Of a stretch of 25,317 bases of DNA, positions 1 to 9,081 are shown in pieces. Within the stretch, counting starts at the first letter, position 1. Every line of letters begins with the position of its first letter. The position numbers and the translations under genes were made by a program. This stretch comes from Plakobranchus ocellatus (taxonomy: Eukaryota; Mollusca; Gastropoda; Plakobranchidae): the NCBI GenBank assembly GCA_019648995.1, contig BLXT01003701.1, positions 198,565 to 223,881 on the forward strand, read 5' to 3'. Under the pieces are notes generated by a model that saw nothing but the letters and a program-made list of their open reading frames with translations, did not search any database and had not been told where the DNA came from.

Positions 1-97
1 AAAAAGACAGGTTAGAAGGTTTTTTTAGGAAGCTAAAAAAACAACAACAAAAAAAAACTCTCCTAAAAGTGCTGTTGGCTTAGCAACCAGTCACATT

Positions 98-103
98 TTT
101 ATT
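98..103 (-). promoter_or_regulatory. Polyadenylation signal AATAAA for FBXL18
   Basis: TTTATT on the plus strand reads AATAAA on the minus strand, 172 bases after the proposed stop. It fits a short 3' UTR (about 274-80) and gives some support to the terminal-exon call. Confidence 0.4.
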
Positions 104-274
104 TTTCTATGTGCAGAACTTTACGTAGTCAAAACTAAAAAGCGAAAGTAATTTTTCCTTATTCAACTCAGGATTTTAGTTTCAGTCCTGTCACATAGAT
201 TTGCAAATCAGATTATTTTATGAGACAGCTTCACAATTGCAACGCTTTACAGGCCAAGCACCAATTCTATATTT

Positions 275-481
275 CTATACACAAGTGGGAGTGCTAGAAT
301 GAGAACCAGCACATTTAAAGGAGACTGTTTTTTTTTTGAGATAAACAATCTTGACTCCTGTGTATGATTGTGGTTTCGATGTGTTTATCAGCACTGGATA
401 AAGGATTTCTTTGAAAGTTTCCTCAAACAGCTCTAAGCTCTTGTTCAATAGTATGGTTCGTATTTTTATGAGTGTTTTGGT
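275..481 (-). CDS. FBXL18: Probable FBXL18 terminal exon 10
   Basis: A 68-codon open frame ends in TAG at 277-275 and continues phase 0 from exon 9. Its acceptor (AATATTAAG) is preceded by a run of 12 C on the transcribed strand, which may serve as the pyrimidine tract. The segment NKSLELFEETFKEILYPVL resembles, only weakly, the CKSL...SF...P.L stretch near the end of vertebrate FBXL18. The last 25 residues, after an A-rich codon run (LKKKTV), match nothing I know. An AATAAA follows at 103-98. The true last exon could instead lie elsewhere in the intron or left of the window. Confidence 0.45.
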   Translation of the reverse strand, partial: TKTLIKIRTILLNKSLELFEETFKEILYPVLINTSKPQSYTGVKIVYLKKKTVSFKCAGSHSSTPTCV

Positions 482-3400
482 CTTAATATTGGGGGGGGGG
501 GGCAACATGTATGGAGTAAAAAGAAAGATTATTATTTCAATTTTTGTTTTCAAGGCAGCATTTCCCAGAGCCCCTCTCTTTAGGCATGGCTTGAAGAGAA
601 GAGTGACTAAGTGACTAGTGCAAGGGAATTAATCAAAAGAAATAATTATAACAAAAATTTTATTTGGTAGGTTCTATGTTACTTAGTTGGTATGAAATAT
701 GAACTGACTATTCACATGATTTCTTCTTACTAAAAACAGCCCATTAGTATCAACTCACACGGAGGTTACTATCATATATCGAAAAGAAATGATCAACATA
801 TCACCTACTAAAAGTGCAAAAAAAAAGGGACAAAACAGTGTAAACCATATCATCATCATCATCAGGTGCCTTGCTTTACAGCGTTGGCGATCATGGTCCT
901 CCACTTTTTCCTGTCCTTTGTCGCTTCTATTGCTTCCAACGATTTCCCTGCCTTCAGCCAGTCTGTCAGGCCTTCAATGAGCTTTTCTCGTTGTTTTCCC
1001 CTACTGCGTTTTCCTTCCAACATTCCTGTTGTTACAAGATTCTCCAACTTTTCTCTTCGCATAACATGGCCGAAAAAGGTTGCTTGACGTTTACGGATTT
1101 TGCTTATGAGTAGTCTTGTTGTATGAGCTTCCTCTAAAACTGTGTCATTTGTCTTCTTTGCTGTCCATGAGATTCGCAGCATTCTTCTAAGGAACCACAT
1201 TTCCGTTGCTTCCAGCTTCTTCTGAGTCTGTTTTGATATTGTCCAGGCCTCACATCCATACATCAAGATGGGCTCTATATAGCACTCAAGGGCTCTTCTT
1301 CTTGTCCGGATGGATATGTTTTTAGTAAACCATATAGCAGGAGAAAATTTAATAATTTTGATCAAATAAGAACATTAAATATTATATAAAATATATGCCA
1401 CAAAAAATGGATGTGAAATATTTTACAAAAGCATTTATGTGATGATTAAAACTTTGGTTACAGCATGTTAAATGTGAGAAGCAAAGAAGTTGACCTGAAA
1501 GTCCTAAAAAGAGTAAAGCTGTAACGCTTTCTCTCTTTGTATGTACAGCAAATTCCCTAATAACCACATACAGTATAAAAACCTCATGTGAAATAGAAGA
1601 AATATCAAGATTACCTTCTCAAAGAGCTCCTTCACTCCTTCTGTGTCCATCGTTCCACTTTTGGCGATGATGCAGACCCTCTCTAGTGTAGAACATTTGG
1701 CCATAGCAGACAACATCATTTCATCCACCTTCAAATATGGATGCTCAAGTCTGAGACATTGAAAAACATGAAAAAAAGAGTGATAAAATATTTCACAAAA
1801 ATGGTAAAAATTAAATGCATTCTTAAAACTATTCAACTTCAGAGAAAAGTAAGCACAGAACAAGGCAAAAAAAAAAAAAAACCAACTTTGATTCAACTAT
1901 CCATTTTCCACTGATTTAAAAAACAATGAAAAAAATAATACTAAAAATAGATTTTTAAAATCACACTTAGAAATAATATCTGGTGCCATCTTTGAGTAAA
2001 AGGACATCTTGTTGCACACGACCCAGGAATGTGTAATTTATCTGAAAATCTTGTCATGATTATTGTCCTCTTTTTGAAAAACTGTCTATCTGAGGGGCGT
2101 TATGTTTACAGCATACCTGAAATCCTTGAGAACAGAAAAAAAAGGGAAGGCCGCCACAAGTCCTCCCCTGTACAGACAATGAGCTATCTGACCCAGGCTA
2201 GCGATGGACAGTTGCTCCAAGGATACACACCCTTTGGCTATCGCTACCAGGCAATGGCCTTGGTTCACACCTAGGAATGGATGGAAGTAAAACTTCAGCG
2301 ATTGATTTGGCAAAGTCTACTTTTCTATACAGTATTTAAACTAGCTTTGTATTTTTTAAGGCATTTAAATAATGTTCCACATTCGTTTGCCAGGAAAACT
2401 CTCATAATATTAACAACAAAAACAAACCATGGAATTTATAAAATTTTTAAAAAAAGACCACTTTGATGCATTCAGTACTTCCAATGAGAAATGAGGAAAA
2501 CTGCAGATTTTCCCTGTTGGCGGACAAGTTGCAATGCAACCACTGGGAGTATACATAGTGGGATCTGGGACATGCTCCCCCAGGAAAATTTTTAAAAAGG
2601 ACTGCAAATAAAGCCATTTGGAGGCACTTTGGCATCAATTTAACTTACATTTTGTTCAACTTCTGAAGTAATGAAATATTTATGGAGCAGCATTCAAAAT
2701 CCATGAAATTATCGCAGAAGACTGAAAATGAAGAAATACACAGAAATGCGGACAAATGGAAGCACTGCATATTTCTGATTGGAAGTTCCACTTAACACCA
2801 AGGATTCCTTGGTTTAATTTACAATTCGAAGTGATGTAAAATGAGGCTGAAAAAATAACTATCTGAGACTGATTCAAGGATCTTGTTCTTATAGCTATGT
2901 TTTGCAAATCATTGAATTTTTTAAACAAGCAGCCAGATATGTCTGTTTCATTCAATGAACCTCTGTATTTTATAGAGTTCAAGACCATTTATGAGAAAAC
3001 ATTTTAATACTTGCATAAACAAAGTGAGGGCATTCAGAGTATGCCATTACAAAGGCTTGAATACCTGGTATGGATGTGAGCTGTAGAGATTTCAGATATT
3101 TCCATCGGCCAATGCACATCAATTCCTGATCACCCACAGTCAAGGAAAACATACTGCAAACAAAATAAGAAGTTCATAAATACATGTATTGATACAAAAT
3201 TTTGTGAAAAAAAATAGGAACCAATTTTTTTTTCTTAATTTGATGGGAGAAATATTCAAAGGGTCAAATTAATCATAGCTTATTTTTAATAAAACACTTT
3301 TTGATCGGGTCAATTAACAACACTATTTACTCAAAGAAAGGAGAAAATGGAAAACCATTAAAAATTAAAGCAAATCAAGTCTGGGCACAAAAATCAAAGA

Positions 3401-6400
3401 GGGTGTAGACATTCAAACTGAAAAACAGCAATAGAGTTAGAAAGCTTACAAAAAAAATATGGAAATAAACATCAAGCTGAAAGCAAAATAAGATCATGAC
3501 ATACCATGGACTTGAAGTACATGTTGTGGGATTCACACCAAAATATTTGTTGAAGGCAGATCGAAACCCCGAGCAGTTGAGCTCAAAGTTTTGAATGTGT
3601 GGACAGCTGCGCACCAGTTTCTCCAGCTCAGGAACAAAACTGGGCTCGTCTGATAAGGCTGATGGAGAGAAGGATGATGGGGGCGAAGACGATGTGGATG
3701 GGTCATCTTGAGACCTAGTTGGGGAGCTGGCATCGGAGAACTGCAGACAGAAACATATAATGACATGAAAATATTGAACACGTACAAAGAAAGTTCTGTA
3801 AATGTTTATATATTTTAATTGGGATGGTCAAAGATATCTCATCCCTGTATTGTGTTTTAAATACGTCCAGCATTGTTGTTTTTTTTTTTAGCTTACTTTT
3901 TTTCAAATTTGATCTTTTCAGTTTCAATCTTTGCAGTCAAAAGTTCTTCATCCAAACTGTGTGATTTATCAGTTTATTCAATTATCATGTAGTTCCATGA
4001 AGAAAAACTTCCATTGTGAGCCTTAAATACTTGAAAATATGAGAAAATTCATTAGTATTTTGGCTGAGTAATTTCCACAATAATTTGGCAACTAGATCTT
4101 AACATGAATAGCTATGTCAATCAAGCAAAATAAAGAATGCAATGTGTTCACAACAATCAGAAATTCTATTTACAGATCTAGCGGTAATTTATCTAGACTA
4201 AGATTTATGAAGAAACATACAGTGTCAGATATCTAACGAGAGAAACTGTTGCATTTCATTCTAATATTCCATGCATGCAAAGAAGACTAACTAAGTCGCT
4301 GAGAATGAGTACCATGGAAAAACTTTGGTTAGCAGCGTTTGCGCCGATTCTCCGCCTCTTGACAAGGTATCCTTCTGGAACTAGTGAGAAGGTCCTCTTG
4401 TTGGACTTGGCATTTCTCTCTACACTCAAACAACATGGAGAAATGGACAGGCAAGTCCATTCTGAAAACAGAGAGAATAACAGTTGGTTTTTTTCAAAGA
4501 ATATTAACAAACAACAGAAATTAAAGTAAACACATCACTCTCAAATTACATGGAAGCGGAGGGTAATGCAGATTCCATCATTGTCAAGACATCTCTTTGT
4601 ATTTTGAATTTATCTAGGATCCTGTTGGCATAGCTTCTACATTTCTATGAAGCACACAATTCTGCATAAGCTAAATGTATCTGATCACACACAAATCTAA
4701 TTTAATTTAATTTTGCTCATACAAATGAACAACTTTAAAAAATATTACTTTTATTGATCAAAGGTATTGAAAAAATAGCAAGTTTTGATACAGGGGGAAA
4801 AAGACAGGTCTACTTTAACCAAAAACAAACTGACTTGTATTGAGGGCTAGCAAAGCTGCAAGACTGCTGTAGGGGGTGGCAGCCAAATCCTGGGTGTGCA
4901 CGTGGATGCCACTGATGTTTAAGCTGCGAAGCTCCACACAGGACAGCAGAAGGGCCTGGAGGCCACTTATGTCATTGTAGATTCTGCGCTGCTCCGAGTT
5001 ATTTTGCTCCTAAATGGGGCGGAAGGAAAAGGTTTTTTTTTTCCATTATTATGCCTTGATAAAATACCAAAAGTTTTGAATGACAATCAACAACTATTAT
5101 CTTTTTCTTTTATGGCAGTTCAAAATGTTAAAAAGCCTTTTTTTTTTAATCAGAATATAAGGTCAAACCTTCACATGAGTCCTGATTATTGATGAAAGTG
5201 TTTAATATGCTGAGTAGAACAATAAGCCTAATTAAGCTGAGGACTCACCATACCATTGTACAAGACCCATAGGAGGCAGCAAACCTTTGCAATAAGACAG
5301 AATACTTCTGCATTGCTCAATATAACACAATAAAATTTTAAATTGGCTTTGAGGCATGTCAAAGATACTTAAACAGGCATTGCATCTTGTCAGTTGTATA
5401 CATACGAAAGTAGTTAAGAAGTTATGAAAATGTTTTTACACTCCAAAAGAGTTTCAAATTGATGACATAAATCTATTAACCTCCTCAACTGTATATATCT
5501 TTACCTTGAGAGGTCCCAACAAAATATAGTTACAGTTCTGCAAGTTTAGGCTCGTCAATTTGGGACATGTGTCAGCCAAAAGGTGGAGCGTCTCAGCTGT
5601 CACCGCTGCATTATCACTTAAATTTAAATACTGCAAAGACAAGTTAAAATAATAAAACGTATAGATCATAAAATTATGATAAGAGATGCACATTTCACAT
5701 AAACATAAATCTTTAAAATTCATTAATTCTTAACGCTTAAAAAAAGCAAACTATTCATGAAAAAAAAATGGGAGAAATCAATGTTGTACGAAAAAAAAAA
5801 CCATGATGTAAAATGACAGGAACTGACCTTGTTTTCAGGAAGATTTACTTCCACATACAAAACTGACGTAGCTTTTAGAAATAGCTCCAATTATAAATTG
5901 AAGATTTGTTTTTAACTTTATCTTAGATTTCTGACTTTAAACACCTCAGTGTGACAGAGGAGACTTGAACATTAAATTGAAATTTTGATGCGATTCCTCA
6001 GTATTTACACTTTATCACTTTGTGAAAAAATGGAAAGCGCATGAAACCATACAGACCAGCAAAGCAATTTGCCTGTGTACCAAAATTTGAGAATCTCTAT
6101 AATTTTTATTTATTATAATTAAAAATGGTTACCTCCAGCAACTGGGAGCTAAAGTTCATGAGGGTTATTTATTTCCAAAAGAATTCTAAATGTTTCAAGA
6201 AAACAAAAAAGTCACTTCTGAAATTGAAGGAGCTTTAACTCAACCCAAAAAGTTTTGGTTGCTTCACCATTTTCTTCTATTGAATTTTACAAATTTATCC
6301 TGTTAAAAAATTAAAAAAAGACAAATTCTACAATACATAAATAGTATTATAACTTTAAATGTAAATACATTACTACACTTCACTTTTTAATCAAATATTA

Positions 6401-8751
6401 TGAAGTTTCAAAACAAACAATGAAATATGTTCATCTACAGGATAGATCATGTGAACATTTACACACTTTACACAAAGATAGGAGATGATAACAACTCTAC
6501 ATAGCAAATCAAAGCACATTAAGTACAATAAAGCAAGAGCATTGTCAAGAATCATACTTGCAAATTGTGCGCTGTTTCAAAATGCAACACTTCACTGGGA
6601 ATCTGAAATGTGGTGCGGGAAGGATCAAAGTGAACTAGCTCTTCCATGTTTTGCAAACATGTTGCATAACCATCCATTGTCCACAATTGGTCTACATTTC
6701 CCGACGGCTGAAGAAGTGTCTGGAACTTGACCGATAACTTGCAAACTGCAAGAAGGGTTCCAAAGAAAAACATTCTGGCTGCAGGGTCCAAAGCATCATT
6801 GAGCGCCATCACCCGCACATTCTTAAGGTTCTCAGGTTTTAGAATCTGTGGCTGAAAGATGTATTTTGGTATGCCTCGGGCATTGCTGGGAAAGCCATAG
6901 ACATAAAATTCCTCCAGCTTACGACAATATTCAAACAAAGTTGGCCCTGAACAGAAATTGATAACAGGACAATTGGAATAGACCAACTGATGCCTAAAGT
7001 GCAGGCTTAGCTTGACAAGCCTTGCCAGACACTCTTGAGCCCCAGTGGATGCTGCCAGTTCAGGGTGGAGGTCTCTAATGTCAGATATGGAAAATGACAA
7101 GTTGGTCAGGTTGGAAAGGAAAGACATTATGCTGCAAAGGTTCTTCACTGACAGACGCACTTGGATCAAATGCAGGGAGGTCAAGTTTATACATTTGGAA
7201 ATTACATCCAAACCTGCCGGCCGCAGCCAGTAGCATGAGTTCAAGTTTAATGCTTCAACTGAGTCTGCTATTGGTCGCAGAAAGTCTTTGAATTTTTCTG
7301 ATGTCAACCAGTAGTTTTTTGCCACTGTAATGTGCCTGAAAAATAATTAAAGTACAGCTTTAATCAGAAACACGTTCATTCAATATGAAATAATGGCGTT
7401 TCAGCCAATTGAAAAGAAGAAGACCAACTCTTATGGATTGGTATGGTCACTCTTTGACAGCGTATTTTTGCATTTCTAATATTGCATGAGTTAATGCTGG
7501 TGTGATAGTGCAATTTTACCAGAGCAACAAACTGGACTGGATTATAACTGTAATTTAAACATTTTATTGGGTGTATGTCTTCACAACATGAGGTAGCTTG
7601 CCATTATTTTTATATTTTTTAATCCATTTCAAGAGGCACACAAGGAGATAGGCAGGATATTATGAGTTAAGCAATTTTTCTGATAATAACCACAAAATGA
7701 AGGAATTCCAGTCAATTGCGACAGCTTTGAAAATTCTTAACATGTATTAATTAACAATTTCAAATAATTTCATCCAAAAATTAAAAATATCTTTTTAAAT
7801 TTTTAAAAAGAAATTGATCACCTTAGATCACCATCTTGAAGAATGGTGGTCAAATGAATTTAAGTTGGTCAGGTCCTATTCAGCAATAAGTTTAGAAGTA
7901 AAATTTTCGCATGTTTTATTTTCACGTCATTAAGTGATTAATGCTATGATATGATGCAATCTCACTTCCACCAAATTAACTTTTCTTGTGTGCACATTCT
8001 GAAGTCTTGCCATAATCCATTCTCATTCTTCAACAATGTGATTGTCTAATCTTCTCTGCCAGCAATGATGGTGGGAATGATTTATTTGGCATGGATATTT
8101 TATTTTACAGTGTTTTTGTTGCGCCAAAAAAACAGCAAATTTTGTGTTCACAAAACCAATAAAACTTGATCCACCATCGTAACCTACTGCTTTGTGTCAG
8201 ATTACTCCAATTCCAATTTAGATAAAATTGCACTATCACACTACCATACAGACTATATCTCACGAATAGAAAAGTAACAAAATGTGCTGAAAACAGAAAT
8301 CTAGGCCTCTATCATCTATGGCCAAAGAGTGGTCAATTTACCATAAGTAGGCCTATCTTCAAAAAAATTAATTTACTGCATTTAAAATTTGTTGCACGGG
8401 ATTCGTAAAAACTTGTTGCTCTGGATTCAGCATGCAAAAGAATACGTAAATCTTAGATCTAGATCTAGATCTAGAGTTATAAGAAACTATCCAGACAGTG
8501 TAGACTACATTTGATTAAATGGGATCAGTGTAGGCTTTTATTTATAAGGCTATAGATCTAGATCTAGATCTAACACACTTTTACCTTGTCAATGATTTGT
8601 CTTTGCATATTTGTGAGAATCTTTTGCACACTTGTGCAACGTGAAATATGTCTTGAAATTCCAATTTTTGGAAAATAAATAAAATAATTTCATCGGATAG
8701 ACGATCAAACACCAGTTTTTTGGATGAGTCTTCGTCTTCACTCGACGCCAT
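275..8751 (-). CDS. FBXL18: F-box/LRR protein, FBXL18 orthologue (10 exons)
   Basis: Exons, in transcript order: 8751-8585, 7335-6558, 5630-5505, 5009-4835, 4461-4313, 3740-3505, 3153-3065, 2270-2117, 1750-1615 and probably 481-275. All introns are GT-AG and every phase matches, giving 670 codons over nine exons and 738 with the last. The start ATG at 8751 has a good context (AAGATGG) and an in-frame TAG at 8788-8790 upstream. Residues about 14-55 form an F-box, which binds SKP1 in SCF ubiquitin ligases; the rest is leucine-rich repeats that would select substrates. The match to vertebrate FBXL18 runs along the whole protein: DKSL at the end of exon 1, SCYWL in exon 2, VPEGY near the middle, and RLEHPY plus AKSGT near the C-terminus. 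A Ser/Pro-rich linker (about residues 466-497) interrupts the repeats. The substrate is not deducible. Gene identity is strong; the terminal exon is less certain. Confidence 0.88.
840..850. repeat. LINE target-site duplication, 3' side
   Basis: GTAAACCATAT, identical to 1325-1335, directly next to the (ATC)n/(TGA)n tail of the LINE. Confidence 0.8.
851..1324 (-). mobile_element. 5'-truncated LINE (RTE-like reverse transcriptase tail)
   Basis: It encodes the C-terminal 154 or so residues of a non-LTR retrotransposon protein, read 1323 to 862, with the hallmark YGCEAWTISKQTQKKLEA and MLRISW blocks, FFGHVMRRE, and GKRSRGKQR. The stop codon TGA lies at the start of a (TGA)n 3' tail, as in RTE-type elements. 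It is bounded by an exact 11-bp direct repeat, GTAAACCATAT, at 840-850 and 1325-1335, so the insertion is a 474-bp fragment. It lies in FBXL18 intron 9, in the gene's sense. The open frame is unbroken, so the insertion is probably young. The clade assignment is approximate. Confidence 0.85.
1325..1335. repeat. LINE target-site duplication, 5' side
   Basis: GTAAACCATAT, identical to 840-850. It marks the 5' truncation point of the LINE at 1324. Confidence 0.8.
1615..1750 (-). CDS. FBXL18: FBXL18 exon 9: conserved C-terminal LRR
   Basis: Residues 625-670. It contains LEHPYLKVDEMM and CSTLERVCIIAKSGTM, which closely track the C-terminal repeat of vertebrate FBXL18. The acceptor is ATGTCTCAG and the donor AAG/GTAATC (phase 0). 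Confidence 0.88.
2117..2270 (-). CDS. FBXL18: FBXL18 exon 8: LRR unit
   Basis: Residues 574-624 plus two bases. Leucine-rich unit: CVSLEQLSIASLG. The acceptor is CATTCCTAG and the donor CAG/GTATGC. It joins exon 9 inside the conserved DFRLEHPY block. Confidence 0.87.
3065..3153 (-). CDS. FBXL18: FBXL18 exon 7: LRR unit
   Basis: Residues 544-573 (89 bp). It carries SLTVGDQELMCIGRW and LKSLQLTSIP, matching the VGD...IG...LTL pattern of vertebrate FBXL18. The acceptor is GTTTGCAG and the donor CAG/GTATTC. It is too short for ordinary ORF calling, and was found through splice-phase continuity. Confidence 0.83.
3505..3740 (-). CDS. FBXL18: FBXL18 exon 6: Ser/Pro-rich insert then LRR
   Basis: Residues 466-543 plus two bases. 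The first 30 or so residues are a low-complexity Ser/Pro/Asp segment, likely disordered. They are followed by a conserved leucine-rich unit, LEKLVRSCPHIQNFEL. The acceptor is GTCTGCAG and the donor ATG/GTATGT. Confidence 0.86.
4313..4461 (-). CDS. FBXL18: FBXL18 exon 5: basic linker region
   Basis: Residues 416-465. It holds LSISPCCLSVERN and VPEGYLVKRRRIG, which align with the Pro/Arg-rich stretch in the middle of vertebrate FBXL18. The basic run KRRR could be a nuclear localisation patch (inference). The acceptor is GTTTTCAG and the donor ATG/GTACTC. Confidence 0.85.
4835..5009 (-). CDS. FBXL18: FBXL18 exon 4: LRR unit
   Basis: Residues 358-415 plus one base. The unit LLLSCVELRSLNISGIHVH is leucine-rich. 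The acceptor is CATTTAG/GAG and the donor CAA/GTCAGT. It is too short and too far off the usual ORF criteria to stand out alone, but its phase fits both neighbours. Confidence 0.85.
5505..5630 (-). CDS. FBXL18: FBXL18 exon 3: LRR unit
   Basis: Residues 316-357 (42 codons, phase 0 at both ends) carry two clear leucine-rich units, YLNLSDNAAV and LTSLNLQNCNYILL. The acceptor is CTTTGCAG and the donor AAG/GTAAAG. Confidence 0.88.
5631..6557 (-). other. FBXL18 intron 2, no other feature seen
   Basis: 927 bp of AT-rich intron between exons 2 and 3. I see only A/T runs, no coding exon, no repeat with recognisable protein, and no RNA gene. Confidence 0.6.
6558..7335 (-). CDS. FBXL18: FBXL18 exon 2: N-terminal leucine-rich repeats
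   Basis: This 778-bp exon encodes residues 56-315. The acceptor is TTTTTCAG/GC and the donor CAA/GTATGA. It opens with RHITVAKNYWLTSEKF directly after the F-box and contains LNLNSCYWLRPAG and several degenerate leucine-rich units. It is the longest uninterrupted coding stretch of the gene and the main anchor for its identity. Confidence 0.9.
8454..8475. repeat. (TAGATC)n palindromic hexamer array, copy 1
   Basis: About 3.6 units of TAGATC. The unit is self-complementary when repeated (AGATCT and TCTAGA alternate), so the array can pair with itself or with the second array 77 bp away. Confidence 0.8.
8553..8572. repeat. (TAGATC)n palindromic hexamer array, copy 2
   Basis: About 3.3 units, beginning 13 nt inside FBXL18 intron 1 after its donor site. 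Together with copy 1 it could form a stem of about 20 bp near the 5' splice site. Confidence 0.8.
8585..8751 (-). CDS. FBXL18: FBXL18 exon 1: start codon and F-box
   Basis: It encodes residues 1-55 plus two bases of codon 56. An acidic start (MASSEDEDSS) leads into the F-box, with LSDEIILFIFQKL and VCKRFSQIC as the conserved blocks. The donor is AAG/GTAAAA. TTG codons just upstream are in frame, but the ATG at 8751 has the better context. Confidence 0.9.
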
Positions 8752-9030
8752 CTTGGTCAACAAAGTAAATAAGACTTGTTTCCCTTCCTAAACGGAAAGA
8801 AATTCTTTGCCTGCTTTCCCTTGACGGACATGGTAACCACAGACGCCACACGACATTTTAACGATATCGAAACTTTTTAGACTTGCTTTCATAGAGAGAA
8901 AAATTAGGTCTCGCATATTCAAGAAGGCCTTGACATCACAAGGCGTTATATTAGATCCAACAATCACAAAAATATCTAAATCTTGATCTAGATAAAATCA
9001 TACGCTAAAGTAAATATTTTTAAGTTTAAA
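8752..9030. promoter_or_regulatory. Putative bidirectional promoter of FBXL18 and the RING gene
   Basis: Only 279 bp separate the two divergent start codons, so both 5' UTRs and core promoters must lie here unless there are distant non-coding first exons. There is no clear TATA box at a sensible distance for either gene. TGACATCA at 8931-8938 is one base off a CRE/ATF site (a weak hint). The part near the RING gene has more TCTAGATC-like words (about 8986-8995). The promoter call is inference from spacing. Confidence 0.6.
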
Positions 9031-9081
9031 ATGCCAGTAGGACGAGTAAACACGAAGAAGAAAGATGACGCTACACAAAAG
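9031..9081 (+). CDS. RING gene exon 1 (start)
   Basis: Encodes residues 1-17, [17 protein letters not shown], and ends at AAG/GTACCC (phase 0). It was located by the upstream stop, the A at -3 and the phase fit with exon 2; its small size leaves some doubt. Confidence 0.7.

Larger units (their letters stand above)
7336..8584 (-). other. FBXL18 intron 1
   Basis: 1,249 bp. The part near exon 1 carries two TAGATC hexamer arrays (listed separately). The remainder is AT-rich with no coding signal or transposon that I can recognise. Confidence 0.6.

Noticed and set aside
1382-1567. Candidate FBXL18 exon in intron 9 (minus strand)
   Set aside because: The residues do not resemble the FBXL18 C-terminus, and no acceptor gives a convincing phase-0 continuation from exon 9.
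6485-7291. Plus-strand open frames at 6485-6730, 7045-7233 and 7094-7291
   Set aside because: They lie antisense to FBXL18 exon 2, whose reading frame, splice sites and family match explain the openness.
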